Origin: CAYLKS01 sp964384205 [NCBI: uncultured bacterium]
GTDB taxonomy: Bacteria; JAGOEH01
Direction of reading: 5' to 3'
DNA: 64,000 nucleotides
NCBI GenBank assembly: GCA_964384205.1
Contig: CAYLKS010000002.1
Span: 54,287 to 118,286 of the forward strand
Positions 45,499 through 55,931 of the stretch are shown here, piece after piece. The notes below the pieces were generated by a model. That model saw only the letters and a list, made by a program, of their open reading frames with translations, was not told the origin of the DNA and did no database searches. A program made the translations under genes and the position numbers. Every line of letters begins with the position of its first letter. Within the stretch, counting starts at the first letter, position 1.

Positions 45499-46177
45499 AT
45501 ATTTTTTGTAAATAATCTAAAAAAGATTTGTGATTTTCGAAAATAACTGTTTCTTCTAATAGATTATCATTTTCTTTATTCCAGTATTGGTTTTTTACTA
45601 AAATAGTATCCATTTTAACTTTTTTAGCAGCATTTATTCCTTTGATTGTATCTTCAATTACAATACAGTGTTGAGGCTCAACATCCAGATGCCCTGCTGC
45701 ATAAATAAAAATATCAGGATGAGGTTTGCCTCGTAAACCTTTTCTTTTACCGATTATTGGAACTTTTGGTTTTATTCCTGCTGATTCAAAGATATGATGT
45801 ATATATTTATCAGGAGTATTTGACGCTATTGCAATTTTATAATTTTTATTTAAAAGAATCTCTAATGCTTGTAAGGTTTCATCAATAAATTTTATCTCTC
45901 CAGATTTACAGAATTCTTCATAAAGTTTTAATCTCCTATCTTCTATTTTTCTATATGTATTTTCATCAACCTGCTTATTAATTCTCTTCAATTGATATCT
46001 CATTCCCTGCCCTAACATTGTCCAATATTGGAAATACTCTTCTTCAAAAAGTTCATAGTTAAAATATTCTTTTAGTACTATCTGGCAAGATTTATAAAAA
46101 AAATGTTCAGATAAAACAAATATTCCATCAAAATCAAATAAAATCGCCTGATATTTATCAAAATCTATTTTTTTCAT
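45491..46177 (-). CDS. HAD-superfamily phosphatase (beta-phosphoglucomutase/GPH-like)
   Basis: The 228-residue cytosolic HAD enzyme has motif I DFDGIF near residue 15, a helical cap (about 25-90), motif II IASNTPD, the motif III Lys in GKPHPD, and motif IV VIEDTIKGINAA. The cap type and length fit the sugar-phosphate phosphatase and phosphoglucomutase group. The second Asp of the DxD nucleophile motif is present. It follows trpS by 15 bp and probably shares its promoter. Substrate cannot be assigned. Confidence 0.9.
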   Translation of the reverse strand: MKKIDFDKYQAILFDFDGIFVLSEHFFYKSCQIVLKEYFNYELFEEEYFQYWTMLGQGMRYQLKRINKQVDENTYRKIEDRRLKLYEEFCKSGEIKFIDETLQALEILLNKNYKIAIASNTPDKYIHHIFESAGIKPKVPIIGKRKGLRGKPHPDIFIYAAGHLDVEPQHCIVIEDTIKGINAAKKVKMDTILVKNQYWNKENDNLLEETVIFENHKSFLDYLQKIFN

Positions 46178-46192
46178 AATAAAAACTCTTTT

Positions 46193-47161
46193 CTATCTAT
46201 AATTAATACCAACCTTATTCCTAACATCTTTTAATGTTTTAGAAGCAATTTCTCGGGCTTTTTCTGCTCCCTCGTCCATTTTTTTAAACACCCAATCAAG
46301 GTTATTAGCCAATTCTTCTCGTTTTTTCCTATAAGGTTCAAAGAAATTGTAAATTATATCAACTAATTCTTTTTTAACAGAACTATATTTTAAGCCTCCT
46401 GCTCTATATCGCTCTGCTAATTCCTGTTGTGCCTTTTTATCAACAAATAAAGAATATATCTTAAAAAGATTACAATTATCTGGATCTTTTGGTTCTTCAA
46501 TGCTTTTGGAATCAGTTACAATACTCATAACCTTCTTTTTCAAAGATTTATAATCAGAAAATATTTCTATAGTATTGTCATAAGATTTAGACATTTTTCT
46601 ACCATCTATACCAGGAATGACTGCTAAATTTTCATCAATTTCTGGTTCAGGTAAAACAAAAGTTTCCCCATAGATATTATTAAATTTTATAGCTATATCT
46701 CTTGTAATTTCCACATGTTGTTTTTGATCTTTACCAACAGGAATTTTTTCTCCCTGGTATAAGAGAATATCAGCAGCCATAAGAACGGGATATGTAAAAA
46801 GTCCCGCATTTGGTTTTAATCCTTTAGCAATTTTATCTTTATAAGAATGACTTCTTTCAAGCAAACCAACCGGAGTAAAATTAAATAAATACCATGTAAG
46901 TTCTGTTACTTCTGGAACATCTCCCTGTACCCAGAAAATTGATTTATCCGGATCAAGACCTAATGCAAAAAAATCCAATATTGCGTCTAATGTATCTGTA
47001 CTAAGCTTGTTACCATCAAAAACTGTAGTAGTAGCATGCAGATTTACAATAAAACAAAATAATTCTTCTTTTTCCTGATATTCTATCATTTTTTTCATCA
47101 TTGCAAAATAATTCCCAAGATGAAGTTTTCCGGATGGTTGTATTCCTGATAAAACTCTCAT
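46193..47161 (-). CDS. trpS: Tryptophanyl-tRNA synthetase
   Basis: The 322-residue class I synthetase has the HIGH-like GIQPSGKLHLGNY at the N-terminus, the KMSKS loop in DGRKMSKSYDN near residue 190, and the family's PDKSIFWVQGDVPEVTELTW and AKGLKPNAGLFTYPVLMAADIL landmarks. Length is normal. GGAGAG lies before the ATG, and a well-formed promoter lies at 47186-47214. Identification is secure. Confidence 0.98.
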   Translation of the reverse strand: MRVLSGIQPSGKLHLGNYFAMMKKMIEYQEKEELFCFIVNLHATTTVFDGNKLSTDTLDAILDFFALGLDPDKSIFWVQGDVPEVTELTWYLFNFTPVGLLERSHSYKDKIAKGLKPNAGLFTYPVLMAADILLYQGEKIPVGKDQKQHVEITRDIAIKFNNIYGETFVLPEPEIDENLAVIPGIDGRKMSKSYDNTIEIFSDYKSLKKKVMSIVTDSKSIEEPKDPDNCNLFKIYSLFVDKKAQQELAERYRAGGLKYSSVKKELVDIIYNFFEPYRKKREELANNLDWVFKKMDEGAEKAREIASKTLKDVRNKVGINYR

Positions 47162-47185
47162 AATCTCTCCTTTTTTAATTGTTTT

Positions 47186-47214
47186 ATAATATCATTACAA
47201 AAATAATTTGTCAA
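47186..47214 (-). promoter_or_regulatory. Promoter for trpS
   Basis: On the minus strand a perfect TTGACA (47209-47214), 17 bp and TATTAT (47186-47191) precede a leader of about 18 nt that includes AAAAGGAGA before the ATG at 47161. Confidence 0.65.
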
Positions 47215-47316
47215 TAAAAATTTTAGAAATTTTCTGAAAATAAAAGGCATAGCATCATATTAAAAAATTTGTTAATTATTGATTATAAAAAACACAACAG
47301 TAAAAAATTTTAAAGA

Positions 47317-47345
47317 TTGACTTATATTTTTTATTATAATATATT
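47317..47345 (+). promoter_or_regulatory. Promoter for dnaE
   Basis: TTGACT (47317-47322), 17 bp and TATATT (47340-47345) precede a leader of about 35 nt with AAAGGAG before the ATG at 47386. A TATAAT at 47335-47340 has a poor 12-bp spacer and is the less likely -10. Confidence 0.45.
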
Positions 47346-47385
47346 CTAAAAAAAGAATTTTTTTCAAAAAAGGAGTTTTTCTCAG

Positions 47386-50300
47386 ATGAATTTAAAGTCA
47401 AAATTTATACATCTGCATAATCATACAGAATATAGCCTTTTAGATGGTGCTTGCAAAATAGATTCTTTTCTGAATACAGCTTCACAATTTGGTATGGATG
47501 CTATTGCAATAACAGATCACGGCAACCTTTTTGGAAGTATAGAATTTTACAAAAAAGCACTTAAAATGGGTATAAAACCTATTATAGGCATAGAAATCTA
47601 TATAACAGAAAATATTAAAAAAACAAAAAACTCAGTAACGAACCATTTACTATTACTTGCAAAAAATAAAAAAGGATATAAAAATCTTGTAAAATTATCT
47701 TCCTTCGCTTATTTAGATGGATTCTATAAAAGACCAAGAATAGATAAAAATTTATTAAAACAATACTCTGAAGGACTGATCGGAGCTTCTGCATGTCTTG
47801 CAGGAGAAATTCCAAGACTTATCCTCCAAAACAAAATAGAAGAAGCAAAAAAAACAGCATTAGAATATCAAGAAATTTTAGGTAAGGGCAATTTCTATCT
47901 GGAATTGATGAATCATAATTTAAAAGAACAACAAATAGTCAATAAAGCCCTTATCTCAATATCAAAGGAACTAAATATCCCCCTCATTGCAACAAATGAT
48001 ATTCATTTCCTAAAAAAAGAACATAAAGAGGTACATGATATACTCCTGTGTATTCAGACAAAAACAACTCTACAAGATACAAAACGATTTAAATTTGAAT
48101 CGGATGAAGTTTATTTTAAATCACAACAACAGATGATAGAATTATTCAAAGATACACCAGAAGCTATTGAAAATACTATAAAAATTGCAGAAGAATGTAA
48201 TGTTGATATTACTTTTGGAGAATATTTATTTCCTGCTTTTAAAATCCCGGATAAATATAAAAATGATCAGGAATATCTTGAACATTTAGTATATGAAGGC
48301 ATGAAAAAACGATATAAAAACATTACAGATGAAATAAAAAATCGTGTTAATATGGAACTAAAAGTGATAGAAAAAATGGGATTTGCAGGTTATTTTCTAA
48401 TTGTATCGGATTTTGTAAATTACGCAAAACAAAATGGCATACCTGTTGGACCGGGGAGAGGTTCCGCTGCCGGTTCTATAGTATCTTACTGTACCGGTAT
48501 AACAGATATAGATCCTCTAAAATATAATCTCCTTTTTGAACGCTTTTTAAATCCTGAAAGAATTAGTATGCCCGATATAGATATAGATTTTAGCGATGAA
48601 AAAAGAGAGAAAGTCATCGATTATGTTAGAGAAAAATACGGGGATAAAAACGTATCTCAAATAATAACATTTGGTAGAATGAAAGCAAAATCTGTAGTAA
48701 GAGATGTTGGACGTGTTATGGGACTTGAATACAGCTTTGTAGATAAAATTGCGAAAATGATCCCAGAAAACAAACTTCAAGATGCCATTGAAAATAGTCC
48801 AGAATTAGCAGAAAAATATAAAAATGATCCTACTATAAATAAGCTATTAAATTATGCTATGGAACTGGAAGGATTACCAAGACAACCAGGAATGCACGCT
48901 GCAGGAGTCGTTATAGCTCCCGATGATTTAACTAATTACGTAGCATTATATAAAGGGAAAGAAGGTATAACCACTCAAGTAGATAAAGATTTACTGGAAG
49001 AACTGGGCTTATTAAAAATGGATTTTCTTGGACTTCGAACTCTTACAGTAATTGATCATACATTAGAACTAATCAAAAAAAATCATGGTAAATCCATTGA
49101 TTTATCTAATATACCATTAGATGATCCCGATGTTTTTCAATTACTCTCTGAAGGAAAAACAATTGGAATATTTCAGTTCGAAAGTGAAGGCATGCAATCT
49201 TATCTCAAAAAACTAAAACCATCAAGTATAGAAGATATGATTGCGATGAATGCTCTATATCGTCCCGGTCCTCTAAAAAGTAATATGGTTGATGAATTCA
49301 TTCATAGAAAACATGGTATAAAAAAAATAGAATATCTACATCCGTTATTAGAACCTATTTTGAAAGACACTTATGGAGTTATTGTTTATCAAGAACAGGT
49401 TATGCAAATTGCAAGTAAATTAGCCAATTTCACAATGGGAGAAGCCGATACTCTACGTAAAGCTATGGGAAAGAAAAAACCTGAGATTCTGGCTAAGTTT
49501 GAACCAAAATTCATAGAAGGCGCAAAACAAAATGGTATGGAAGAAAAAAAAGCAAAAGAATTATATGAACTCATGAAACAATTTGGTGAATACGGTTTTA
49601 ACAAATCCCATTCAGCTTGCTATGCTTATGTAGCTTACCAAACTGCATATCTAAAAGCCCATTATCCAACTGAATTTATGGCAGCATTATTAAGTAGTGT
49701 AATAAATGATTCTGATAAAATTGTAAAATTTATTGATGAATGCAAGAAATTAAATATAGAAATAGTCCCCCCCGATATAAATGAAAGTGATTTTCTATTC
49801 ACTGTAAAAAATAATAAAATATACTTTGCATTAGGCGGAATTAAATCATGTGGACAGTCCTCAATAGATGATATTATAAAAATTAGAACAGAAGACGGAC
49901 CATTTGAATCATTCTTCGATTTTATAAAACGTACTTACTCATATCAAGGCATCAAAAAAAATACAATTGAAGCCCTGATATATGCCGGCACTTTTGATAA
50001 ATTTGGAAACAGAGCTCAACTTATTAACTCTATCAATGATGCATTAGAAACAGCTAAAAAGGCAATAACCATTGAAGCAAATAATCAGACTTCCCTTTTT
50101 GGAGATTCTCTTTTCGGAGAAAATTCTATCAACGAAGATATCAATTTTCAATTACCGCAAATCGAAGAATTTCCTCTAATCGAAAAATTAAATAAAGAAA
50201 AAGAATTTGTTGGAATATATTTATCCGGACACCCATTAGATAAATTTAAAGAAATAATGAAATTTCTAATGCCAATAGAAAAATTAAAAGAATTTTCTCA

Positions 50301-50826
50301 AAAAAATGAAAAATTAACTGAAAATAATACTTATATAATCGGCGGTTTTATCAAATCTAAGCAGATCAAAAGAACAAAAAATAACAATTCAGAATTTGCG
50401 ATTTTAACAATTGAAGATTATACTTCAGACATAGAACTTCCAATATTCCAATTAGATAAATACGAAAGCATTTTAAAAGAACAAAATACAATAGTTCTAT
50501 TCCTGCGTAGCTACATAAAAGAAGATTCTCCAAAATTTATCGTCGATAACATAGTTCAAATCCAGGATGTATTTACAAAAAATAATTTATCTATTTTGCT
50601 TGAAATAAACCCCACAGGAATTGAAAAAAAAGATATAGATAATATTTTTGACAGGATATTCACAAAAAAAGGAAAAGGAAAAGTATACCTATCATTTTTC
50701 ATTCCTGATTTAAATAAAAGATTTGTATATACTTCAAAAAAGAAAACAACTGTAGTTAACAAAGAACTAATAAAATTCCTGAATGAACAACCAATTTTTG
50801 ACAGTATATTTCTTACTTACAACTAA
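47386..50826 (+). CDS. dnaE: DNA polymerase III alpha subunit
   Basis: The 1146-residue replicative polymerase has an N-terminal PHP domain (HLHNHTEYSLLDGA then AITDHGNLFG), the C-family polymerase core with GPGRGSAAGSIVSYCTGITDIDPL, PDIDIDFSDEKR (catalytic Asp pair) and FGEYGFNKSHSACYA, a helix-hairpin-helix region, and a C-terminal OB-fold domain (about 980-1070). It is the DnaE1 type, without the PolC exonuclease insertion. The PHP metal-binding residues look intact (HxHxxxS), so proofreading by PHP is possible. A flavoprotein gene follows 14 bp downstream. Confidence 0.98.
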   Translation: MNLKSKFIHLHNHTEYSLLDGACKIDSFLNTASQFGMDAIAITDHGNLFGSIEFYKKALKMGIKPIIGIEIYITENIKKTKNSVTNHLLLLAKNKKGYKNLVKLSSFAYLDGFYKRPRIDKNLLKQYSEGLIGASACLAGEIPRLILQNKIEEAKKTALEYQEILGKGNFYLELMNHNLKEQQIVNKALISISKELNIPLIATNDIHFLKKEHKEVHDILLCIQTKTTLQDTKRFKFESDEVYFKSQQQMIELFKDTPEAIENTIKIAEECNVDITFGEYLFPAFKIPDKYKNDQEYLEHLVYEGMKKRYKNITDEIKNRVNMELKVIEKMGFAGYFLIVSDFVNYAKQNGIPVGPGRGSAAGSIVSYCTGITDIDPLKYNLLFERFLNPERISMPDIDIDFSDEKREKVIDYVREKYGDKNVSQIITFGRMKAKSVVRDVGRVMGLEYSFVDKIAKMIPENKLQDAIENSPELAEKYKNDPTINKLLNYAMELEGLPRQPGMHAAGVVIAPDDLTNYVALYKGKEGITTQVDKDLLEELGLLKMDFLGLRTLTVIDHTLELIKKNHGKSIDLSNIPLDDPDVFQLLSEGKTIGIFQFESEGMQSYLKKLKPSSIEDMIAMNALYRPGPLKSNMVDEFIHRKHGIKKIEYLHPLLEPILKDTYGVIVYQEQVMQIASKLANFTMGEADTLRKAMGKKKPEILAKFEPKFIEGAKQNGMEEKKAKELYELMKQFGEYGFNKSHSACYAYVAYQTAYLKAHYPTEFMAALLSSVINDSDKIVKFIDECKKLNIEIVPPDINESDFLFTVKNNKIYFALGGIKSCGQSSIDDIIKIRTEDGPFESFFDFIKRTYSYQGIKKNTIEALIYAGTFDKFGNRAQLINSINDALETAKKAITIEANNQTSLFGDSLFGENSINEDINFQLPQIEEFPLIEKLNKEKEFVGIYLSGHPLDKFKEIMKFLMPIEKLKEFSQKNEKLTENNTYIIGGFIKSKQIKRTKNNNSEFAILTIEDYTSDIELPIFQLDKYESILKEQNTIVLFLRSYIKEDSPKFIVDNIVQIQDVFTKNNLSILLEINPTGIEKKDIDNIFDRIFTKKGKGKVYLSFFIPDLNKRFVYTSKKKTTVVNKELIKFLNEQPIFDSIFLTYN

Positions 50827-50840
50827 AAAAGGATAGAAAA

Positions 50841-52025
50841 ATGATATATGATGCTATAATAGTTGGAGCAGGCCCTGCAGGATCACAATCTGCTTATTAC
50901 CTTGCAAAAGCTGGTTTAAAAGTTGTCATATTTGAAAAAAGAAAAACAGTTGGCTATCCAATAAGATGCGCGGAAGCTGTAGGGTTGAAAGAAGATATTG
51001 AAAAATTCTTCCCAATAGATGAAGCCTGGTATGCTGGAGATATCTACGAAGGCACATTATTTGGGCCTAATGGTATCGGCGCTAATGGGAAATTATTTTC
51101 TACAGGAATTATTGTAAATAGAGACAGGTTTGACCAATTCTTATATAATAGAGCAATATCTGCTGGTGCACATGGATATACTAATGCAAATGTGATAGGA
51201 TTTGAAAGGCAAAAAGATGCGCTAAATATATCAGTTGAAATAAATAATACTATAAATATATTTCAAACAAAACTATTAGTAGGAGCAGATGGTATAGAAT
51301 CTCAGGTCGGAAGATGGGCAGGACTTTATAATACACTAAAGCCTAACGATATTTTAACTTGCTTTGAATATCAAATTAAAACAGATGAAGATAAATACAA
51401 ATATACCCACTTATATTTTTTCCTGGGACATCAAATCGCTCCTGGAGGATACGCCTGGATTTTTCCTAAAAAAAATAATATTTATAATGTAGGTGTAGGA
51501 ATCAATATTGAAAACAACAGTAAAAAACCAGCCAAAGAATACCTTGACAAATTTATAAGTCAACATTTCTCAAACTTTGAAATAATAAAAAAAATATCAG
51601 GAGGAGTTCCATTAATTGGGAACATCGATTTTGTAACTGACAACATTGTTTTAGTGGGAGATGCTGCTGGCCATTGTAATCCATTGTCTGGCGGTGGAAT
51701 AATGAATGCTCTTGAAGCTGGTTTTATTTTAGGAACTACATTGCCAGAGCTGATAAAAGATAATAAACTAAAAAAAGACGCGCTTATGATTTACTCCAAA
51801 ACCTGGAATAAAAAAAACGGTAAAGCCATAAAATATTATTATAAAATGAAAAATATTTTCTATAAACTAAGCGATGATGAACTAAATGATTTTGTTCATA
51901 TATTAAAACAAGTGCTAAAAGAAGAAAAAAAGGGAATGCAAGTTCCAGATGTAATAAAAATTTTTCTCAAGACAATAAGAAAAAATTATAAACTATTATA
52001 CAAATTTTCTAAGACTCTTTTTTAA
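50841..52025 (+). CDS. Geranylgeranyl-reductase-family FAD-dependent oxidoreductase
   Basis: The 394-residue flavoprotein has the FAD loop AIIVGAGPAGSQSAYYLAKAG, the YPIRCAEAVG segment typical of geranylgeranyl reductases, the substrate-region motif GGYAWIFPKK, and the second FAD motif LVGDAAGHCNPLSGGGIMNALEAG. Members saturate isoprenoid chains (archaeal lipids, chlorophyll, menaquinone side chains). In this bacterium, which makes isoprenoids by the MEP route, quinone or carrier-lipid reduction is plausible but not shown. AAGGA precedes the ATG; it is probably co-transcribed with dnaE. Confidence 0.9.
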   Translation: MIYDAIIVGAGPAGSQSAYYLAKAGLKVVIFEKRKTVGYPIRCAEAVGLKEDIEKFFPIDEAWYAGDIYEGTLFGPNGIGANGKLFSTGIIVNRDRFDQFLYNRAISAGAHGYTNANVIGFERQKDALNISVEINNTINIFQTKLLVGADGIESQVGRWAGLYNTLKPNDILTCFEYQIKTDEDKYKYTHLYFFLGHQIAPGGYAWIFPKKNNIYNVGVGINIENNSKKPAKEYLDKFISQHFSNFEIIKKISGGVPLIGNIDFVTDNIVLVGDAAGHCNPLSGGGIMNALEAGFILGTTLPELIKDNKLKKDALMIYSKTWNKKNGKAIKYYYKMKNIFYKLSDDELNDFVHILKQVLKEEKKGMQVPDVIKIFLKTIRKNYKLLYKFSKTLF

Positions 52026-53097
52026 CTAAATTGATAAAAACAATTTCTGGTGTACTACCAATTCTTATAGGAAATAATGCACCACCATAACCACATGAAA
52101 TATAATAATGAGTTTTTTCTTTTTTCAAATATCCCCAATCTTTTTCATATAAAAATTTTGTAATAAAATTAATTGGAAAAATCTGACCATGATGCGTATG
52201 ACCAGATAGCTGCAAATCTATTAAAAATTTTTTAGCTTCATCAAGTTTCCATGGCTGATGATCTAATAAAATTATTGGATATTGTGGATCTATATTTTCA
52301 ACCAGTTTATCTAAACCTTTCCTTCTATTTCTTATATCATCTCTGCTAACTAAATAAAACAAACTATCTATTTGAATAGTAGTATCTTTTAATATTTTTA
52401 TATTGTTTTCTTCAATATATTTTAAATCCATAAAATATCTTCCTATATATTCATGATTCCCCGGACACATATAAATTCCTAATGGCAAATTTAATTTTTT
52501 AAAATATTTTAATAAATCATAATATTTGACTACTTCTATATTATTATCAATTAAATCCCCTCCTATGAGTAAAATATCTGGCTTATGTGCAGTTATAGTA
52601 TCAATCAAAATATTCAATTTTGATTTATTTACAAATGTCCCAAGGTGAATATCACTAACATAAGCAATATATAAAGTATCTCTATCAAACTTTGCTTTAT
52701 TTATATCAATATTTAAATATTTCACATTCAAATTATAAAAATTCCAATATCCATAGCCAAATAATATAAAAATACTCAATACTGCTACTGTTGCTATTTC
52801 TCTTTTAAATATTTTTATTCTTCTAAAAAATAAAGAAAAAAAATCAAAAACAATACTAAACATCAAAAAATAAAAAAAGAAAAACAAAAATATAGCGCCC
52901 ACTCCAACAATAAATTCAGTAAAAAAATTTATAAAAAATCTTTCAATAATCTCACCAATAAAAAATAAAAGACAAAAAATCCTAAAAACATTTCTTACAA
53001 CTTTTCTCTTTATATTGAAAAAAAATAACAACCGCCTATATAAATAATAAGCCATAAAAAAATATATTAACACAAAAAACACTACAAATTTTAGCAC
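52009..53097 (-). CDS. Membrane-anchored metallophosphoesterase (YkuE-like)
   Basis: The 362-residue protein has four N-terminal transmembrane helices (about 3-20, 35-55, 60-85, 105-122) and a calcineurin-type phosphoesterase domain with the metal motifs SDIHLG, GGDLIDN, GNHEY and SGHTHHGQ. This matches the YkuE/YaeI-type family of membrane phosphoesterases; lipid substrates are known for some members. It has a clear AAGGAG site and its own promoter. Its 3' end overlaps the geranylgeranyl-reductase gene by 17 bp on the other strand. Confidence 0.9.
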   Translation of the reverse strand: MLKFVVFFVLIYFFMAYYLYRRLLFFFNIKRKVVRNVFRIFCLLFFIGEIIERFFINFFTEFIVGVGAIFLFFFFYFLMFSIVFDFFSLFFRRIKIFKREIATVAVLSIFILFGYGYWNFYNLNVKYLNIDINKAKFDRDTLYIAYVSDIHLGTFVNKSKLNILIDTITAHKPDILLIGGDLIDNNIEVVKYYDLLKYFKKLNLPLGIYMCPGNHEYIGRYFMDLKYIEENNIKILKDTTIQIDSLFYLVSRDDIRNRRKGLDKLVENIDPQYPIILLDHQPWKLDEAKKFLIDLQLSGHTHHGQIFPINFITKFLYEKDWGYLKKEKTHYYISCGYGGALFPIRIGSTPEIVFINLVKKES

Positions 53098-53127
53098 TAT
53101 CTAACTCCTTTCTAAATTGAGCACATT

Positions 53128-53156
53128 ATTATAATAGATTTCTATAATAGTTACAA
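53128..53156 (-). promoter_or_regulatory. Promoter for the membrane phosphoesterase gene
   Basis: On the minus strand TTGTAA (53151-53156), 17 bp and a perfect TATAAT (53128-53133) give a leader of about 25 nt with AAAGGAG before the ATG at 53097. Confidence 0.6.
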
Positions 53157-53267
53157 TAAATTTTTCTACTCAACTTAAAGATAAATATAAAAAATTTTCT
53201 TGATTTTATCCTATATTTTGTTTATTTACTTAATAAACAAACAAAATAATAAAACAGGAGAAACACT

Positions 53268-55931
53268 ATGATAAAAAAAATATTTTTCATTTCAAATCTT
53301 TTATTATTTTTAACCACTATATACAGCAACGAAATTATAAATGATTCAATAGAAAAAAAAATTGATAGTTTATTGCAAAAAATGACATTAACAGAAAAGA
53401 TAAAACAAATGGATATGTATGATGCCAAAGATTTTTATAAAAATGGAAAATTCAATTGGGATAAATTTAAAAAAGAAATTAAGCATGGAATGGGATCTAT
53501 TCATGAAACATTTATTTTTGATGATGTAAAAATTGTCAATAAAATGCAAAAATTTGCGCTTAAATATTCAACAAGTAAAATTCCAATTTTAGTAATCGAA
53601 GAAGGTTTACATTCATATATTAATAACAAATCCACACTATTCCCTGCTCCTATTGGTCTTGCAAGCACATGGAACCCAGAGCTTATTGAAAATATAGGAC
53701 ATATTATAGCAAAACAGGCACGTTCTAAAGGAGCTCATTTCATTCTTGGCCCTGTATTAGGAATAGCAAGAGATCCCAGATGGGGAAGAACAGAAGAAAC
53801 TTTTGGCGAAGATCCATATCTTGTAAGTGAAATGGGAGCAGCAATTGTAAAAGGGATGCAAGGCAATGATTTAACAGCAAATGACGCTGTTGTAGCAGAA
53901 CCTAAACATTTTGGTGCTCATTCTCAACCAGAAGCAGGAAGTAATACCGCACCAGTACCAGCTGGAAAACGTGAAATGTTTTCTCAATTTTTCGTTCCTT
54001 TTTATAATGCAATAAAAAAAGCTAATGCACTCGGGATAATGGCCGCATATCACGAATTAGATGGAATTCCATGTGTAAGTAATGAATGGTTATTAAAAGA
54101 TGTACTCAAAAACAAATGGAATTTTCAGGGATTTGTATTGTCTGATAACGCTGCTATAGCTCTTCAAATAAATACTCATCATACAGCAGAAGATCCAGTA
54201 CATGCTCTTGCTTATGCAATCAAAGCAGGAACAGATATGCAATTTTATGATTTTGATCATGAAACTTTTGAAAAATCTATAAAAAAAGCAATAAAAATAG
54301 GACTTCTAACAGAACAAGATATTGATAATTCTGTCAGAAGAATATTAAGAGTAAAATTTCTATTAGGTCTTTTTTCAAATCCTATAACAGACACACATAT
54401 TTATAAAAAAGCATATAATGATCCATCTAATAAAAAAATTGCATATCAATCATCATTAGAGTCTATTATTCTACTAAAAAATGAAAATAACATTCTACCA
54501 TTAAAAGAAAAACCTAAATCTATTGCCGTTATAGGCCCCCTTGCTAACTATAATGCTGTTGGAGGGTATTCCCCTCACAATGCCAAAATTATAACTTTTC
54601 TCCAAGCAATAAAATCTTTCTCAGATAATAATAGTGAAATTCTGTATAGCAATGGAACATTAAAATTAGCTACCTTACAAAATATATCTAATGAATTTCT
54701 AAAAACTCCTGATAGCAAACATAATGGTCTAAAAGGAGAATATTTTGATAATATCTACTTTAAAGGTAAACCAGTAGTAACAACTATTGATACTACTATT
54801 TCAAATTACTGGGGAAAATTAAGCCCTAAAAAAAATCTTCCAGCAGATTCCTTTGCAATAAGATGGACAGGGTATATTGTACCACCAATATCAGGCACCT
54901 ATGAAATAGGCATTATAACAGATGATATGGGAAGATTATATATCAATGATTCTCTCAAAATTAACAACTGGAAAAACTATAAACCTAATCTTTACCTCAC
55001 TACCTATATTAAAATGGAAGCCGGAAAAAAATATAAAATAAAATATGAATATGCTGATTTAACTGATTTTGCAGGGCTACGCCTCAAGTGGCGTATAATT
55101 GATTATAATGAAGATAATCCAAATCTTGAAATAAATAAGGCTGTAAATCTTGCTAAAAAAGCTGATATTATATTTTTAGTACTCGGAGAAACTTCTGAGG
55201 AAGTTGGAGAAAATAAAGATAAAGCTGAAATCATATTATCAAAAGAACAGCTTAAATTAGCTCGTAAAATTAAAAAACTCAATAAGCCCACAATTGTAGT
55301 TCTTATAAATGGTAGACCATTATGCGTAAATTATTTATATGAAAATTTCCCAGCATTACTTGAAGCATGGTTCCCTGGAGAATATGGAGGCTCTGCATTA
55401 GTGGATTTAATCTTTGGCAAATCTTCTCCTTCTGGAAAACTCCCAATAACATTTCCAAAATCAACAGGACAACTTCCGTATTTTTACAATCACAAACCTT
55501 CATCATTACACAGATATATTGATATTGGCTCTGAAGTATTATTCCCATTTGGCTATGGATTATCATATACAAATTTTGAATATTCTAATTTGAAAATACT
55601 ACCTCAAAACCCTACTATTAATGATACAATAGCAATATATTGCACTATAAAAAATATTGGAAATTTTCCAGCAAAAGAAGTAGTCCAGCTATACATTAAT
55701 GATATAGTAAGCTCTGTAACCACACCTATTATGTCTCTTCAAGGTTTTAAAAAAGTCTTTTTAAATCCAGGAGAAGTAAAAGAAATAAAATTTATTCTTA
55801 CAAAGGAAAATCTCGGATTATGGAATAAAACAATGAATTTTGTCGTTGAACCTGGCGATTTTAAAATTATGATTGGAAGTTCTTCTCAGGACATCAAACT
55901 TCAAAAAATCATTACTCTAAAAGAAAAATAA
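53268..55931 (+). CDS. Periplasmic beta-glucosidase, GH3 family, with PA14 insert
   Basis: The 887-residue exported enzyme hydrolyses beta-linked glucosides or related oligosaccharides. A signal peptide (1-20) is followed by the GH3 TIM barrel (about 25-365) with GPVLGIARDPRWGRTEETFGEDP, KHF and nucleophile D293 in GFVLSDNAA (most relatives have SDW). The alpha/beta sandwich is interrupted by a PA14 domain (about 485-600, GLKGEYFDN then DDMGRLYIND). A C-terminal Fn3-like domain (about 800-885) completes the BglX plan. A CAGGAG site precedes the ATG; a weak TTGATT/TATTTA pair lies at 53200-53228. It stands alone. Confidence 0.93.
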   Translation: MIKKIFFISNLLLFLTTIYSNEIINDSIEKKIDSLLQKMTLTEKIKQMDMYDAKDFYKNGKFNWDKFKKEIKHGMGSIHETFIFDDVKIVNKMQKFALKYSTSKIPILVIEEGLHSYINNKSTLFPAPIGLASTWNPELIENIGHIIAKQARSKGAHFILGPVLGIARDPRWGRTEETFGEDPYLVSEMGAAIVKGMQGNDLTANDAVVAEPKHFGAHSQPEAGSNTAPVPAGKREMFSQFFVPFYNAIKKANALGIMAAYHELDGIPCVSNEWLLKDVLKNKWNFQGFVLSDNAAIALQINTHHTAEDPVHALAYAIKAGTDMQFYDFDHETFEKSIKKAIKIGLLTEQDIDNSVRRILRVKFLLGLFSNPITDTHIYKKAYNDPSNKKIAYQSSLESIILLKNENNILPLKEKPKSIAVIGPLANYNAVGGYSPHNAKIITFLQAIKSFSDNNSEILYSNGTLKLATLQNISNEFLKTPDSKHNGLKGEYFDNIYFKGKPVVTTIDTTISNYWGKLSPKKNLPADSFAIRWTGYIVPPISGTYEIGIITDDMGRLYINDSLKINNWKNYKPNLYLTTYIKMEAGKKYKIKYEYADLTDFAGLRLKWRIIDYNEDNPNLEINKAVNLAKKADIIFLVLGETSEEVGENKDKAEIILSKEQLKLARKIKKLNKPTIVVLINGRPLCVNYLYENFPALLEAWFPGEYGGSALVDLIFGKSSPSGKLPITFPKSTGQLPYFYNHKPSSLHRYIDIGSEVLFPFGYGLSYTNFEYSNLKILPQNPTINDTIAIYCTIKNIGNFPAKEVVQLYINDIVSSVTTPIMSLQGFKKVFLNPGEVKEIKFILTKENLGLWNKTMNFVVEPGDFKIMIGSSSQDIKLQKIITLKEK

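Noticed and set aside
47335-47340. TATAAT as the dnaE -10 box
   Set aside because: Its spacing to the only -35 candidate is 12 bp; TATATT at 47340-47345 with 17 bp fits better.
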